Assembly (NCBI RefSeq): GCF_036032445.1
Contig: NZ_CP107932.1
Span: 2,110,501-2,174,500, forward strand
Source: Nocardia sp. NBC_00416
GTDB lineage: Bacteria > Actinomycetota > Actinomycetes > Mycobacteriales > Mycobacteriaceae
Length of the DNA stretch: 64,000 nt
Direction of reading: 5' to 3'
Positions 41,966 through 52,600 of this stretch are shown piece after piece (position 1 is the stretch's first letter; each line of letters begins with the position of its first letter). The notes beneath the pieces are model-generated. The model was given only the letters and a program-made list of their open reading frames with translations, was not told the origin of the DNA and did not search any database. A program made the translations under genes and the position numbers.

Positions 41966-42831
41966 TCGGCACCCCGCCCCGTCACGTTGGTCCGCAGGCG
42001 GCGGCCGACGATGTTCACGGCGATCACGGTGCCGGTCACCGCTACACCGGGGAAGACACCGACCCACCACGCGGCGGCCAGGACATCCTTGCCCTCCGAG
42101 AGCATCGCGCCCCAATCGGCCGTGGGCGGTTGGGGTCCCAGGCCCAGGAAACTCAGCGCCGAGGCATACAGCAGGGAGGTGCCGAAGCCCACCGGCGCCA
42201 TCACCAGCACGGGTCCCAGCGCATTCGGCACCACGTGCCGGTAGACCACCGTGCGCCGCGGCAGACCGAGGCCGATCGCGGATTCCACATACCCGGAGTT
42301 GCGGACCACGAGCGCTTCGGCGCGCACCAGCCGGGCGTAGAGCGGCACGAACGCGACCGCCACAGCCACCGCGACATTGACGGTGCCCTCTCCGAGCACC
42401 GCGATGACCAGCAGCGCCAACAGCAGCGCGGGGAGGGCGAGCAGTACGTCGGCGCCGCGCATCAGCAGCTGATCGGCGATCCGGCCGCCGAGTGCGGCCA
42501 GCAGACCGACGAGTACCCCCGCGGCGACGGCGAGCGCGGTGGCCAGGACGCCCAGCAGCAGCGCGGGCCGGGTGCCGTACACCACGCGGGTGAACACGTC
42601 ACGGCCCAGTTGGTCGGTGCCGAACCAATGTCCGGGGCCCGGCGCCTCGAGCGCCTGCCTCATATCGGTCGCTGTCGGTGACGCGCCGGTGAACAGGTCC
42701 GGCAGGATCGCCATGGCGACGATCACCGCGAGGACGAGCGCGGCGACCAGTACGCCGGGCCATCGGAAGGATCGGCGGGGGGCCGTGAGATCGGGTACCG
42801 GTTCGGGCACCCTGATATCGGTGGCGATCAC
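41962..42831 (-). CDS. ABC transporter permease, DppC/OppC type
   Basis: 289 aa, six predicted helices. The N-terminal cytoplasmic segment and GHWFGTDQLGRDVFTRVVYG at about residues 66-85 are diagnostic of DppC/OppC. The EAA loop SAIGLGLPRRTVVYRHVVPNALGPVL is at about 183-208, and the C-terminal LGLGPQPPTADWGAML follows. Its start is 3 nt after the DppB-like stop. It forms the heterodimeric channel with the other permease for peptide- or nickel-like substrates. Confidence 0.93.
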   Translation of the reverse strand: MIATDIRVPEPVPDLTAPRRSFRWPGVLVAALVLAVIVAMAILPDLFTGASPTATDMRQALEAPGPGHWFGTDQLGRDVFTRVVYGTRPALLLGVLATALAVAAGVLVGLLAALGGRIADQLLMRGADVLLALPALLLALLVIAVLGEGTVNVAVAVAVAFVPLYARLVRAEALVVRNSGYVESAIGLGLPRRTVVYRHVVPNALGPVLVMAPVGFGTSLLYASALSFLGLGPQPPTADWGAMLSEGKDVLAAAWWVGVFPGVAVTGTVIAVNIVGRRLRTNVTGRGAE

Positions 42832-42834
42832 GGG

Positions 42835-43815
42835 TCAGTCTCCGTTCGTGCGGATACGAGGGTCGAGCGCCAGGTGCAGCAGGTCGACCAGGGTGGAGAT
42901 CACCACGAAAACCACCGCGGACAGCAGGATGACGCCCATGACGACCGGCATGTCCCGGCTGGTCACCGCCTGCAGGACGAGGGCGCCGATACCCGGTCTG
43001 CCGAAGACGATCTCCACCGGGACGACGCCGCCGAGCAGGGTGCCCGTCATCCATCCGGTGAGCGTGAGCACCGGTGCCGCGGCGTGCCGCAGCGCATGCC
43101 GCAGGCGGACCGCGGCCAAGCTCAGTCCCCGGGCCCGCGCCGTGACGACGAAGGGCTGGGTCAGCGCGGCTTCCAGAGCCTCGCGCAGCACCTGCGACAG
43201 GACACCGGCGATGGAGAGCGCGAGCGTGACGGCCGGCAGTACCAGTGCGGCCGGAGTCTGGGCGCCGGCCACCGGGAAGAGCCGCAGCTGGAAGGAGAAC
43301 ACCGTCAGCAACAGGATTCCCACCCAGAATTGGGGCGCGGAGGTGAGCACGAGCTCGGCGGTGGACACCGCCTCGCGCAGGCGCGGCCGCCGGCCGGCGG
43401 TGCCGACCGCGGCGACCAGGGCGATCACCAGAGCCAGTAGCAGAGCCGTGACGGCCAGCTCCACGGTCGGGCGGAGTTGGTCGGCGATCAGGGTCGCCAC
43501 CGGCTGTTGCAGCTGATAGGAGCGGCCGAGATCACCGTGCGCGACCATGCTCAGGTAGGACAGGTACTGCTCGAAAACCGGCCGGTCGAAACCGAAATCG
43601 GCGCGCACTTGGGCCCGCAGGGTCGGTGAGGCCGTCATACTCGGGCCGAGCAGCCAGTCCACCGGGTCGCCGGGCAACAGTTGCAACGCGATGAAACCCA
43701 CGGTGGCCGCGCCGAAGACGACCACCACGGTGGCCACCAGCCACTTGCCCAGCACCAGGGTGACCCGTCCGAAGACCTGCCCGGGCGGCCGCTCCGCCAC
43801 GTCGCGCACACTCAC
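42835..43815 (-). CDS. ABC transporter permease, DppB/OppB type
   Basis: 326 aa, GTG start at 43815, two bases past the stop of the binding-protein gene. The N-terminal helix is followed by LLPGDPVDWLLGPSMTASPTLRAQVRADFGFDRPVFEQYLSYL, a DppB/OppB signature. The EAA loop RARGLSLAAVRLRHALRHAAAPVLT is at about 205-229, and FGRPGIGALVLQAVTSRDMPVV follows near 255-276. The membrane part is complete with six helices. Confidence 0.92.
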   Translation of the reverse strand: MSVRDVAERPPGQVFGRVTLVLGKWLVATVVVVFGAATVGFIALQLLPGDPVDWLLGPSMTASPTLRAQVRADFGFDRPVFEQYLSYLSMVAHGDLGRSYQLQQPVATLIADQLRPTVELAVTALLLALVIALVAAVGTAGRRPRLREAVSTAELVLTSAPQFWVGILLLTVFSFQLRLFPVAGAQTPAALVLPAVTLALSIAGVLSQVLREALEAALTQPFVVTARARGLSLAAVRLRHALRHAAAPVLTLTGWMTGTLLGGVVPVEIVFGRPGIGALVLQAVTSRDMPVVMGVILLSAVVFVVISTLVDLLHLALDPRIRTNGD

Positions 43816-43817
43816 GG

Positions 43818-45455
43818 TCAGGCCTTCCAGGCGTCGTAGAACAGCAGCCAGCCGTTCGGGTCGAAGGTGTGCCCGTGCACGTTCTTCCGGTAGCCGTTGA
43901 GCGCGGCCAGAACGTAGAGGGGCACGACCGACCCGTTCGCCAGCACCCGGCGCTGCGTGTCCCCGTAGACCGTGTCGCGGATGTGTTGATCGAGGGTGGC
44001 CGATCCCGCCGTGGTCCACTGGTCGACCTGGGGCTCGTGCAGGAACGCGACGTTGTTGCCGCTGGGCGGTCTGCTGGCACTGTGGAAGAACAGTCGCAGC
44101 AGATCCGGCTCGGCCCGGGCCCAGCTGACCGAGAAGAGCTGGAAACTGCCCTCGGCCACCCGGGCGTTGTACTCGCCGGCGGTCAGGCGCGGATGTGTCA
44201 CCTCCACACCGATTTTCGCCAGATCCGCCTGCACGGCCTGGTCCAGCAGATCGCGCTGATCGCGCACTCCGGAGGCCGGCAGCGCGGGCCAGTACAGCGT
44301 CAGGCGCTGCCCGTTCCTGGTCCGGAAGCCGTCGCCGTCCCGTTGGGTCCAGCCCGCGTCGTCGAGCAGTCGGCCGGCGGCCTGCGGATCATAGCGCCAC
44401 GAATCGGTCACCGACTGGTCGTAGGACGGTGTCGTCGGGGACAGCGGTCCCCAGGCCCGCTTGTACTGCCCGAAGTAGACGGTCTCGACATTCTGGGCCA
44501 CATCGATGCCCTGTTGGATGGCGAGCCGCACGCGCTGATCGTCGAGCGGCGCGGCGGTCGTGTTCAGGAACAGGCTGTAGGTCTGCCCGGGCTGGTCCGC
44601 GCGGGTCAGCGCCAACCGCGCGTCGGCCTCGACGGTCGGCACCTGGATCGGCGGTATCGATTTGGCGATATCGACCTGACCGCTGGTGAGCGCCCCGACC
44701 CTGGTGGCGTCCTCCGGCAGTATCCGGAACACCAGCGAATCCAGATAGGCGGGCCCGCTGTGTTTCGCGTCGGCCGGAGCCCAGTTGTACGCGGGATTGC
44801 GGGTCATCACCGCGCTCTGCCCCTTGGTATAGCTCGTGAACACGAACGGACCGCTGCCCACATCCACCGGACCACCCGCGCACAGCTTGTCCGCGTCGAC
44901 GGCCAGCGCCCGGGGCGAGTAGAAGCCGAGATAGGCCGTACTGGCGGCTTGGAGGAAAGGCGCGAACGGCGCCGAGAAATTGATCCGGACGGTGAAATCA
45001 TCGACGATATCGGCACCGGTGTAGGGACCGAGCAGATTGATCGCGTATTGCGATTTGGTCGCCGGCGCGACGATATGGTCGAAATTGGCTTTCACGGCCG
45101 CCGCGTCGAACCGCGTTCCGTCGGTGAAAGTCACATCACGTCGCAGGGTGAATGTATAACTCGTCAGATCGTCCGCCACGGTCCACCCGGTGGCGAGCCA
45201 CGGGTGGAACCGATGCTCGGCATCCTCGGAAACAAGAGAATCCACCACATTGCGCTGTATCTCGGCGGCAATATCCTTGGAGGTGGCGTGAATATCGAAA
45301 CACTGTGGTGAGTCGTTTATTCCGTAGGTCAGGGTGCCACCGGAAACCGGTTCGGTCGCATCCTCTCCCGGCACGCCGCTACCGGCACAAGCAACGAGGG
45401 ACAACACGGATGCGACGAATAGGACGAACAGCCGCAACGACGAGAGTGAACGCAC
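43818..45455 (-). CDS. Family 5 extracellular substrate-binding lipoprotein
   Basis: 545 aa, GTG start at 45455. Signal peptide with lipobox LVAC (Cys about 23). SBP_bac_5 (DppA/OppA) hallmarks: GGTLTYGIND, the LATGWTVADDLTSYTFTLRRDVTFTDGTRFDAAAV block at about 87-121, and LYWPALPASG/Y-N-ARVAEG in the C-terminal lobe. It resembles the subfamily found beside flavin-dependent enzymes (TIGR04028-like), recalled from memory and not verified. It heads a six-gene operon: binding protein, two permeases, dual ATPase, FAD protein, VOC protein. Two TAGGGGT motifs lie 70-100 bp upstream. Ligand unknown; opines, peptides or modified amino acids are typical. Confidence 0.9.
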   Translation of the reverse strand: MRSLSSLRLFVLFVASVLSLVACAGSGVPGEDATEPVSGGTLTYGINDSPQCFDIHATSKDIAAEIQRNVVDSLVSEDAEHRFHPWLATGWTVADDLTSYTFTLRRDVTFTDGTRFDAAAVKANFDHIVAPATKSQYAINLLGPYTGADIVDDFTVRINFSAPFAPFLQAASTAYLGFYSPRALAVDADKLCAGGPVDVGSGPFVFTSYTKGQSAVMTRNPAYNWAPADAKHSGPAYLDSLVFRILPEDATRVGALTSGQVDIAKSIPPIQVPTVEADARLALTRADQPGQTYSLFLNTTAAPLDDQRVRLAIQQGIDVAQNVETVYFGQYKRAWGPLSPTTPSYDQSVTDSWRYDPQAAGRLLDDAGWTQRDGDGFRTRNGQRLTLYWPALPASGVRDQRDLLDQAVQADLAKIGVEVTHPRLTAGEYNARVAEGSFQLFSVSWARAEPDLLRLFFHSASRPPSGNNVAFLHEPQVDQWTTAGSATLDQHIRDTVYGDTQRRVLANGSVVPLYVLAALNGYRKNVHGHTFDPNGWLLFYDAWKA

Positions 45456-45525
45456 GTATTCGACGCTAACAACAGAGATCTCGACCGGTTACCCCAGAAA
45501 ATGACGACCGGAATTTTCGTCGGGG

Positions 45526-45556
45526 TAGGGGTTGCCACCGGACCCGGGATAGGGGT
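45526..45556. promoter_or_regulatory. Two TAGGGGT motifs upstream of the transporter operon
   Basis: TAGGGGT at 45526-45532 and 45550-45556, 24 bp apart and in the same orientation, both preceded by GGG (GGGTAGGGGT, GGGATAGGGGT). They lie in the 138-bp gap between the SDR gene and the binding-protein gene. Confidence 0.65.
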
Positions 45557-45593
45557 GGCGCCGGATCGACCCCCGCGGTCGCACCGCTGCCTG

Positions 45594-46463
45594 TCAATCG
45601 TTCGCCGGGCTGAGCCACTGCCTCGTGATGGACTGCACCGCCGCCCCGTCGACGTCGATCAGCTTGTCGGCCACGAAGTTGCGGGAGAAGTCCGAGGTCT
45701 GCACGCGAAAGGCGGGCGCGGGGTCGGTGAGGGTGTACAGCACGCTCTCGGCGACCTTCTCCGGGGTCTGCACCGCGCCCGCGATCAGGTTCGGGATGTG
45801 GACCAGGTAGTTCTCGTACGCCGCCTTGTACTGCCCCGCCGACTCCCGCATGGCCGCGCGGTCGACGGGGATATTGTCGAAGAAATTCGAGGCGATCGGC
45901 CCCGGCTCGATCACCGAAACCGTGACACCCACCTCGGCGGCCACCGGCGCCAGGCTTTCCATGTACACCTCGGTGGCAGCCTTGGCGGCGCAGTAGGGCT
46001 CGTTGAACGGCTGGCCGACGGCGCCGTAGGCGCTGCCCACCACGATCAGCCGGCCCGAACTGGCCCGCAGATGCGGCAGCGCGGCGCGGCTGACCGCGAG
46101 CACACCGAAGAAGTTGACCTCCATGCTGGCCCGGATCTGTTCCAGAGTGAGCAGTTCCAGCGTGCCGACGCTGCCGACGCCCGCATTGTTCACCACTGCG
46201 TCCAGGCGGCCATAGGCGTCCGCGACACCCGATATGGTCTCCTCGACCGACTCCGGCTCGGTCACGTCCAAGCGGCGGATATCCAGCTCCACCCCCGCCG
46301 CCCGCGCCGCCGCGCGTAGGTTTTCGGTCCGGTCGAGGTCGCGTACGGTCGCTACGGTGCGCCAGCCGGCCTGCGCGGCCGCGACGGCGGAGGCGAGGCC
46401 GACACCCGAGGACGTCCCGGTGATCAGCACGGTTCTGGTTGCGGAAGAAGCGATTTCGGTCAT
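45594..46463 (-). CDS. Short-chain dehydrogenase/reductase
   Basis: 289 aa classical SDR. TGTSSGVG at about residues 15-22 (cofactor), NNAG at about 90-93, catalytic serine in VVGSAYGAVG (about 142) and Y-x-x-x-K in YCAAK (about 155-159). The length with an extended C-terminal part suits the retinol-dehydrogenase-like or ketoreductase group. It lies immediately downstream of the thioesterase-ending PKS gene with its own promoter region carrying TAGGGGT motifs, so I infer a tailoring step on the polyketide, such as reduction of the unreduced C3 ketone or oxidation of a hydroxyl. Confidence 0.93.
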   Translation of the reverse strand: MTEIASSATRTVLITGTSSGVGLASAVAAAQAGWRTVATVRDLDRTENLRAAARAAGVELDIRRLDVTEPESVEETISGVADAYGRLDAVVNNAGVGSVGTLELLTLEQIRASMEVNFFGVLAVSRAALPHLRASSGRLIVVGSAYGAVGQPFNEPYCAAKAATEVYMESLAPVAAEVGVTVSVIEPGPIASNFFDNIPVDRAAMRESAGQYKAAYENYLVHIPNLIAGAVQTPEKVAESVLYTLTDPAPAFRVQTSDFSRNFVADKLIDVDGAAVQSITRQWLSPAND

Positions 46464-46498
46464 GATCGGGACGCTAGCAAGCGGGCCGGAAGCTGATC

Positions 46499-46548
46499 AC
46501 CCCTAAACAGCACCGGCGGACCAGCCGTCCCGGACCGGGAATAGGGGT
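46499..46548. promoter_or_regulatory. Inverted TAGGGGT motif pair upstream of the SDR
   Basis: ACCCCTA at 46499-46505 and TAGGGGT at 46542-46548 face each other, 36-85 bp upstream of the SDR start and between it and the PKS stop. This is the same motif and inverted arrangement as before the P450. Confidence 0.65.
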
Positions 46549-46609
46549 CCGGGGCGGTTGACCGGACCCGGCCGAATATGGTCGCCGGGCAGCCGGCCTC
46601 GCCCCGGTC

Positions 46610-49600
46610 TCACGGAGTGACCGCCCGCCGCGGATCGGAGCCCCGCGCTCGGTCCGCGCGAACGTCGGCGGCGTCCACCGGTTCCGCGGCCAGCGCCCGA
46701 ATCCAGGCGCCGACCGCTGCCGCCGTATCGGCCGAACAACTCTCCAGCACCGAGAAATGGTCACCGGGGACATCGACTCGGTCCGTGGCATACGGCCAGT
46801 CGGCCTGCCAGGGCACACCGGGTTCGGTGGGCATCCCCGGTAGCCGGTCCGCGGCCCGGACCAGCAGTGTCGGCACGGGTATCGGCTCGGCCGCCAGGTC
46901 CGCGGTGAGCCGCAGATAGGCGCCCATCGTCGTGAGGCGCTGCGGCGCGAGGTCCAGCTGCAGATCGTCGATGCGGCGCAGCATTCCGTCGATCAGCGCG
47001 GCCATCCACCACTGCTTGCCCGGCCGCGTAGGTGTGTCGATCGGATAGGTGTCTATCAGCGCGAGTCCCAGCGGTGCTCGGCCGTGCCCGATCAGTTCCG
47101 TGGTCACCGCGTGGGCGACACAGCCGCCGAGCGAACGTCCGACGACCACGAAATCACGATCCCCGACCGCCGCGGAGATCGCCTCGGCCTGCGCGTGCAG
47201 ATAGGTCCGCAGATCCGCCGGAAGCGACGAATCCGGGCGGTACCCAGGCGCTTCCATGGCGTAGACGGGGTGGTTTTCGCCTAGTGCCCGCGCGAAACCG
47301 GCGAATTCGTGCGGGCCCGACATCGCGGTCAGTGCGGGGAAGCAGACGACCAGCGGCGCAGCCGGGTCGTCACCGGGCGAAAGCCGGACCGGCGGCGGCG
47401 TGAGCTCGCGGGAGCGGTTTCCGTCGAAGCTGTCCCGGGTGTGCGACGCCGCGACGATCAGCGCTGCCGCCGCCTCCCGCTCACCGCGACGATTGAGTTC
47501 CAGATAGAAGGTCGGCAACGAGTGGTCCGATACCGCACGAACCGAACCCGTTCCGGCCGTCGCGACCTCCAGGTGCGCGGCCAGTTCCGCCGGTGTGGGG
47601 AATTCGATCGGAGCACTCGCCGCCAGGTCGATGCGCAGTCGTGCCCGCAGCTTCTCGGTGAGTTCGACGGCCGCCAGCGAGGTCATCCCGAGTTCGGCGA
47701 ACGACGTCCGGTCACCGACCCGGGCCGGATCGTCGAGCCCGAGCACCTCCGCGCCCGCCCGCCGCACCAGGTGCAGCAGATCGGCGCCGGAAAGGGCCAC
47801 CGGATCGACGGGTTCACCAGCGAGTTCGGGTGCGGCCGCGGGTTCGGGTTCGGGCGCGGGTTCGGGCGCGGCTGCGGCTGCGGGTTCGGGCGCGGCCGTG
47901 GTGCGCCGTACGGCGGCGAGCGCGGCCGGGCCCGGCGGTAGCCAATAGCGTTCCCGTTCGAACGGATAGGTGGGCAAGGTGGTGGCCGCTACCGCCCGGC
48001 CCATACCGGTCGCCCGGTTCCAGTCGATTCCCGTCCCGCCCAGTTCCAGTCGTGCCGCGGCCAGCAGCACGGTCTCCACCTCGTCGCGGTCTCGACGCAC
48101 CGCGGCCGTTACCGTGAGCCCGGAATCGGATGCGTCCGCGGCCGAGGTCGCGAGCGCGTGCGGGGTCAGATGCGCGTCCGGACCCAGTTCGACCAGGTGG
48201 GTGACACCGAGCCGGGCGAGTTCACGGACCGTCTCGCGGAACAGCACCGGCCGCCGCACTTGGCGCACCCAGTAACCGGCGGAGCCGATCTCCTCCGCCG
48301 GTGCGATCGTCCCGGTCACCGTGGACACCAGTGGGATTCGGGGCGCAGCGAATTCGATCGGGGCGAGGGCCTGTTCGAAGGACGCCGACATGGGGTCCAT
48401 GAGCCGGGAGTGGAAGGCATGGCTCACGCCGAGGATCCGCGCGCGCCGCCCCTGTTCCAGGACCGTGCCGCGCAGGCGCTCGACGGCCGCGGACCCGCCC
48501 GCGACGACGAGCGAGGTAGGCCCGTTCACGGCGGCGAGATCGAGGTCGGCACGCCAGTCCGCCAGGCTGTCGAGTTCCGCGACCGACATCTCCACCGCGA
48601 GCATCGCGCCGCCCGCCGGCAGGGCGAACATCGACGTCGCGCGATGGACCACCAGGTCCACTGCCACATCGAGCGTCATCACCCCCGCGACGTGCGCCGC
48701 GGCGATCTCCCCGATCGAGTGCCCGCAGAGATACGCCGGGCGCGCCCCCCAGGATTCGAGCAACCGGAACAGCGCGACCTCGAACGCGAACAGCGCGGGC
48801 TGAGCGAACACGGTCCGGTCCAGCGTCGCCGCCGGACCCGTTCGGATGAGCTCCGGCAGCGAGCCCTCGATCCGGCCGCGCAGACGCGCGTCGAACAATG
48901 CCAGCACCTGGGCGTAGGTATCGGCGAAGACCGGGTATCGCCGGGCCAGCGCGGATCCCATACCCGGACGCTGACTGCCCTGACCGGTGAACATGTATCC
49001 GAGAACGGCGTCCCGCTTCCGGGCCCCGTGCACGGTGGTGGAGGTGGGAGAGCCGTCCGCGAGGGCGGTCAGCCGGGTGACGAATTCGTCCGGAGCGGCG
49101 GCCACCACGACCGCGCGGTGCGCGAGCCGGGCGCGGCTGGTGATCAGCGTATGCGCGACGGCGGCGGTATCGATCGAGGGATGTTCCCGGATGTGCCGGG
49201 CCAGATCGCGGGCCTGGCGGCGCAGCGCCGACGCCGTGTGCCCGGAGAGCGGCCACGCTGTCGTCGTCTCGCCCGTCGGCCCCTCATCGGCCGGCGGCGC
49301 GGACGGGACCGGGGCCTGTTCGAGGATCACGTGCGCGTTGGTACCGCTCACCCCGAACGCCGACACCCCGGCGCGGCGGGCACGACCGGTCTCGGGCCAC
49401 GGGCGCGATTCGGTGAGGACCCGGACCGAACCGGATTCCCAGTCCACCAGATCGGTCGGCCGGTCCACGTGCAGGGAGGCGGGCAGTACGCCGCGCCGCA
49501 GCGCCTCCACCATCTTGATCACCCCGCCGACCCCGGCGGCCGCGGCGGTGTGACCGATATTGGATTTGAGCGAACCCACGTACAGGGGCTCCGCGCCGGT

Positions 49601-52600
49601 GCGGCGACCATAGGTGCCCAGCAGCGCGTTGGCTTCGATGGGGTCGCCGAGCACGGTGCCGGTGCCGTGGGCTTCGACGGCGTCGACCTCGCCGATATCC
49701 AATCCCGCCGATTCGAGGGCCCGGCGGATCACCTGCTGCTGCGCCGCCCCGTTGGGCGCGGTCAAACCATTGGACGCACCATCCTGATTGATCGCCGTCG
49801 ACCGGATCACCGCCAAGATCTCCCGCCCCGACCGCCGCGCATCCGACAACCGCTGCAACAACACCATCCCCACACCCTCGGCCCAGCCCGTACCATCCGC
49901 CCCCGCCGCGAACGACCGGCACCGGCCGTCCGGCGACAGGCCTCGCTGCCTGGAGAATTCGATGAAACCCGCGGGCGAGGTCAGCAGAGTCACCCCGCCC
50001 GCCAATGCCAGATCGCATTCGCGGTTGCGCAGCGCGGCGACAGCCAGATGGATCGACACCAGCGACGACGAGCACGCCGTATCCACCGAGATCGCCGGCC
50101 CCTGCAGCCCGAAGGTGTAGGCCACCCGGCCCGACGCGACACTGGTCATGGTGCCGACTCCGACATAGCCTTCCAACTCCGGCGGTACCGCCGTCCAGTA
50201 ACCGTCGGCGTAGTCGGCGGCGACGATACCGGTGTAGACGCCGGTGTTGCTGCCCCGCAACGACAACGGATCAATACCCGCCCCCTCCAACGTCTCCCAC
50301 GTCACCTCCAACAACTGCCGCTGCTGCGGATCAGTCGCCAACGCCTCCCGCGGCGACATCCCGAACAACCCCGCATCGAAATCAGCCATCCCCTCCACAA
50401 ACCCACCAGCACGAACATACGAAGAACCCGCACGCCCCCGATCCACACTGAACAAACCCGCACCATCCCAACCCCGATCCCCCGGCCACCCCGACACCGC
50501 ATCCACCCCACCCACCACCAGATCCCACAAACCACCCGCCGAACGCACACCCCCCGGATAACGACACCCCATACCCACCACCGCCACCGGCTCCTCGGCC
50601 GCGGCCGAGGGCGCAGTGCGCACGCGCGGTCGCGGCGACACCCCGGCCCCGGCCAGCCGGGCGCCGATCTCGGCAGCGAGCGCCACGGGCGTGGGATGGT
50701 CGAACACGACAGTCGCGGCGAGCCGGATCTCCAGCGCCCGGGCGAGCCGGTTGCGCAGTTCCACCGCGGTGAGCGAATCCATACCCAGGTCTTTGAAGGT
50801 CGAGGTCGCCGAAATCGCCGCGGGCGTGTCGTAGCCGAGCACCGCTGCCGCATGCTCGAGAACGAGCGCGTCCACGGCGGCGGCCTGCTCGCGGCCGGCC
50901 AGCGCCCGCAGACGTTGTGCGTCGCCCGCTCGGTCGGCTGCTGCCTGCCGCAGCGCGGGCCGATAGCGCAACGCGCCACGCAGGATCGGCGACATCGTGT
51001 CCTGCCATTGCGCGGCGACCAGATCGACCGGCACCAGATCGACCGAACCGGCACGCAGGCATTGGCGCAGCAGCCCCACCCCGACCGCGGAGGTCAGGGC
51101 GCGTACGCCCTGACGGGCCAACCGCTGTCGGTCGGCGTCGCGGAGATGGCCGGTCAGGGCACTGGCGGATTCCCACAATCCCCATGCCAGCGACGACGCG
51201 GGCGAACCCGTGCCCCGCCGGTACTGCGCCAGCGAGTCGAGAAACGTGTTGGCCGCGGCGTAGTTGGACTGCCCGGCGATACCGAGCGTGCCGGCCGCCG
51301 AGGAGAACAGCACGAACGAACGGAGCGCGATACCCGCCGTCAGTTCGTGCAGATTCCAGGCGATATCCACTTTGCTGCGCAGCACCTCGTGCAGTGCCTC
51401 CGGGGTCAGGCTGTGCAGCGGTCGGTCGGCCAGCGCGCCCGCCGCGTGCACGACGGCGGTCAGCGGCCGAGAGTCCGGGATCACCGCCAGCACGGCCGCC
51501 AGCTGCGCGCGATCGGCCGCGTCACAGGCGACCACCTCGACGCCGACACCTACCGCCTCGAGTTCCGCGCGCGCGGCCATCGCCTGGTCGTCGGCCGGAC
51601 CCCGGCGCGACACCAGTACGACGGTGGAGACGTCGCCGCGGTCCGCGAGCTCCAGCGCGGTCATCCGCCCCAGCAGGCCGAGCCCGCCGACGATCAGAGC
51701 CGTACCCGGACCGTCCGGCACGGGATCCTCGGCGGTGCCCGGATCCGTATCCGAAACCGGCTCCAGGCGCGGGACGAACACCGGGTGACCGGCGCGCACC
51801 CCCACCTCGGACTCGTCCGCGCCGACGGCGGTCGCGGCCACGTCCGCGAGCGCCGTGTGGTCGGCGGTCCCGTCATGGTCGACCAGCAGGAAACGCCCCG
51901 GATTCTCCGTCTGCGCCGCCCGGACCAGACCGGCCAGCGCGCCGAAGCGCAGATCGGGTGCGTCGGTCTCGAGTACCGCCTGTCCGCACCGGACCAGCAC
52001 GGCGAGCCGGGCGCCGGGGTTGTCGTGCGCGAGCCATTCCCGTAGACGCGCGAGGGCGCGCGCGGTGATCGCGTGCACCTCGGCGGCGAGGGATCCGGTC
52101 GGTGTGTCGTCACCGAGTTCGGCGGTGTCCAGCAGAACGAGAGCGGTATTCGCGGGCGCCACCTCGGACAGTGCCGTGACAGGACGAATTCCGCTGTCCC
52201 GGTGGCGGTCCGCGTGTTCGGTCAGCAGCACCGCGGCGGGTGCGGAGCCGGTGGGTTCCACCGGCTGCAGCGGCCGCCAGGACACGCGGTGCGGCCGGAC
52301 CCCGGCCGCGGGCGGCGGGGCCAGTCCCGCGACAGGCCGCAGTGATACCGATTCGATGGTCACCACCGGGGCGCCCTGCGGATCCACCGCGATCACACCG
52401 AAGGTGTGGTCGCCGAGACCGGTCACTCGCACGGACAGTTCGCGGGCCTCGCGGGCCCACAACCGAACGCCCGACCAGCTGAACGGCAATGCCAGCTCAC
52501 CCTGGAAATACGGAATCGCGTGCAACGCCGAATCCAGCAGTGCGGGATGAATACTGAACGCCGGCCCGGCCTCGTGGCTCCCGGGCAGGGACGCGACCGC

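Noticed and set aside
48158..52045. 1295-codon plus-strand frame opposite the PKS
   Set aside because: Antisense to clear KS/AT/KR domains with intact motifs; no domain in the plus-strand translation.
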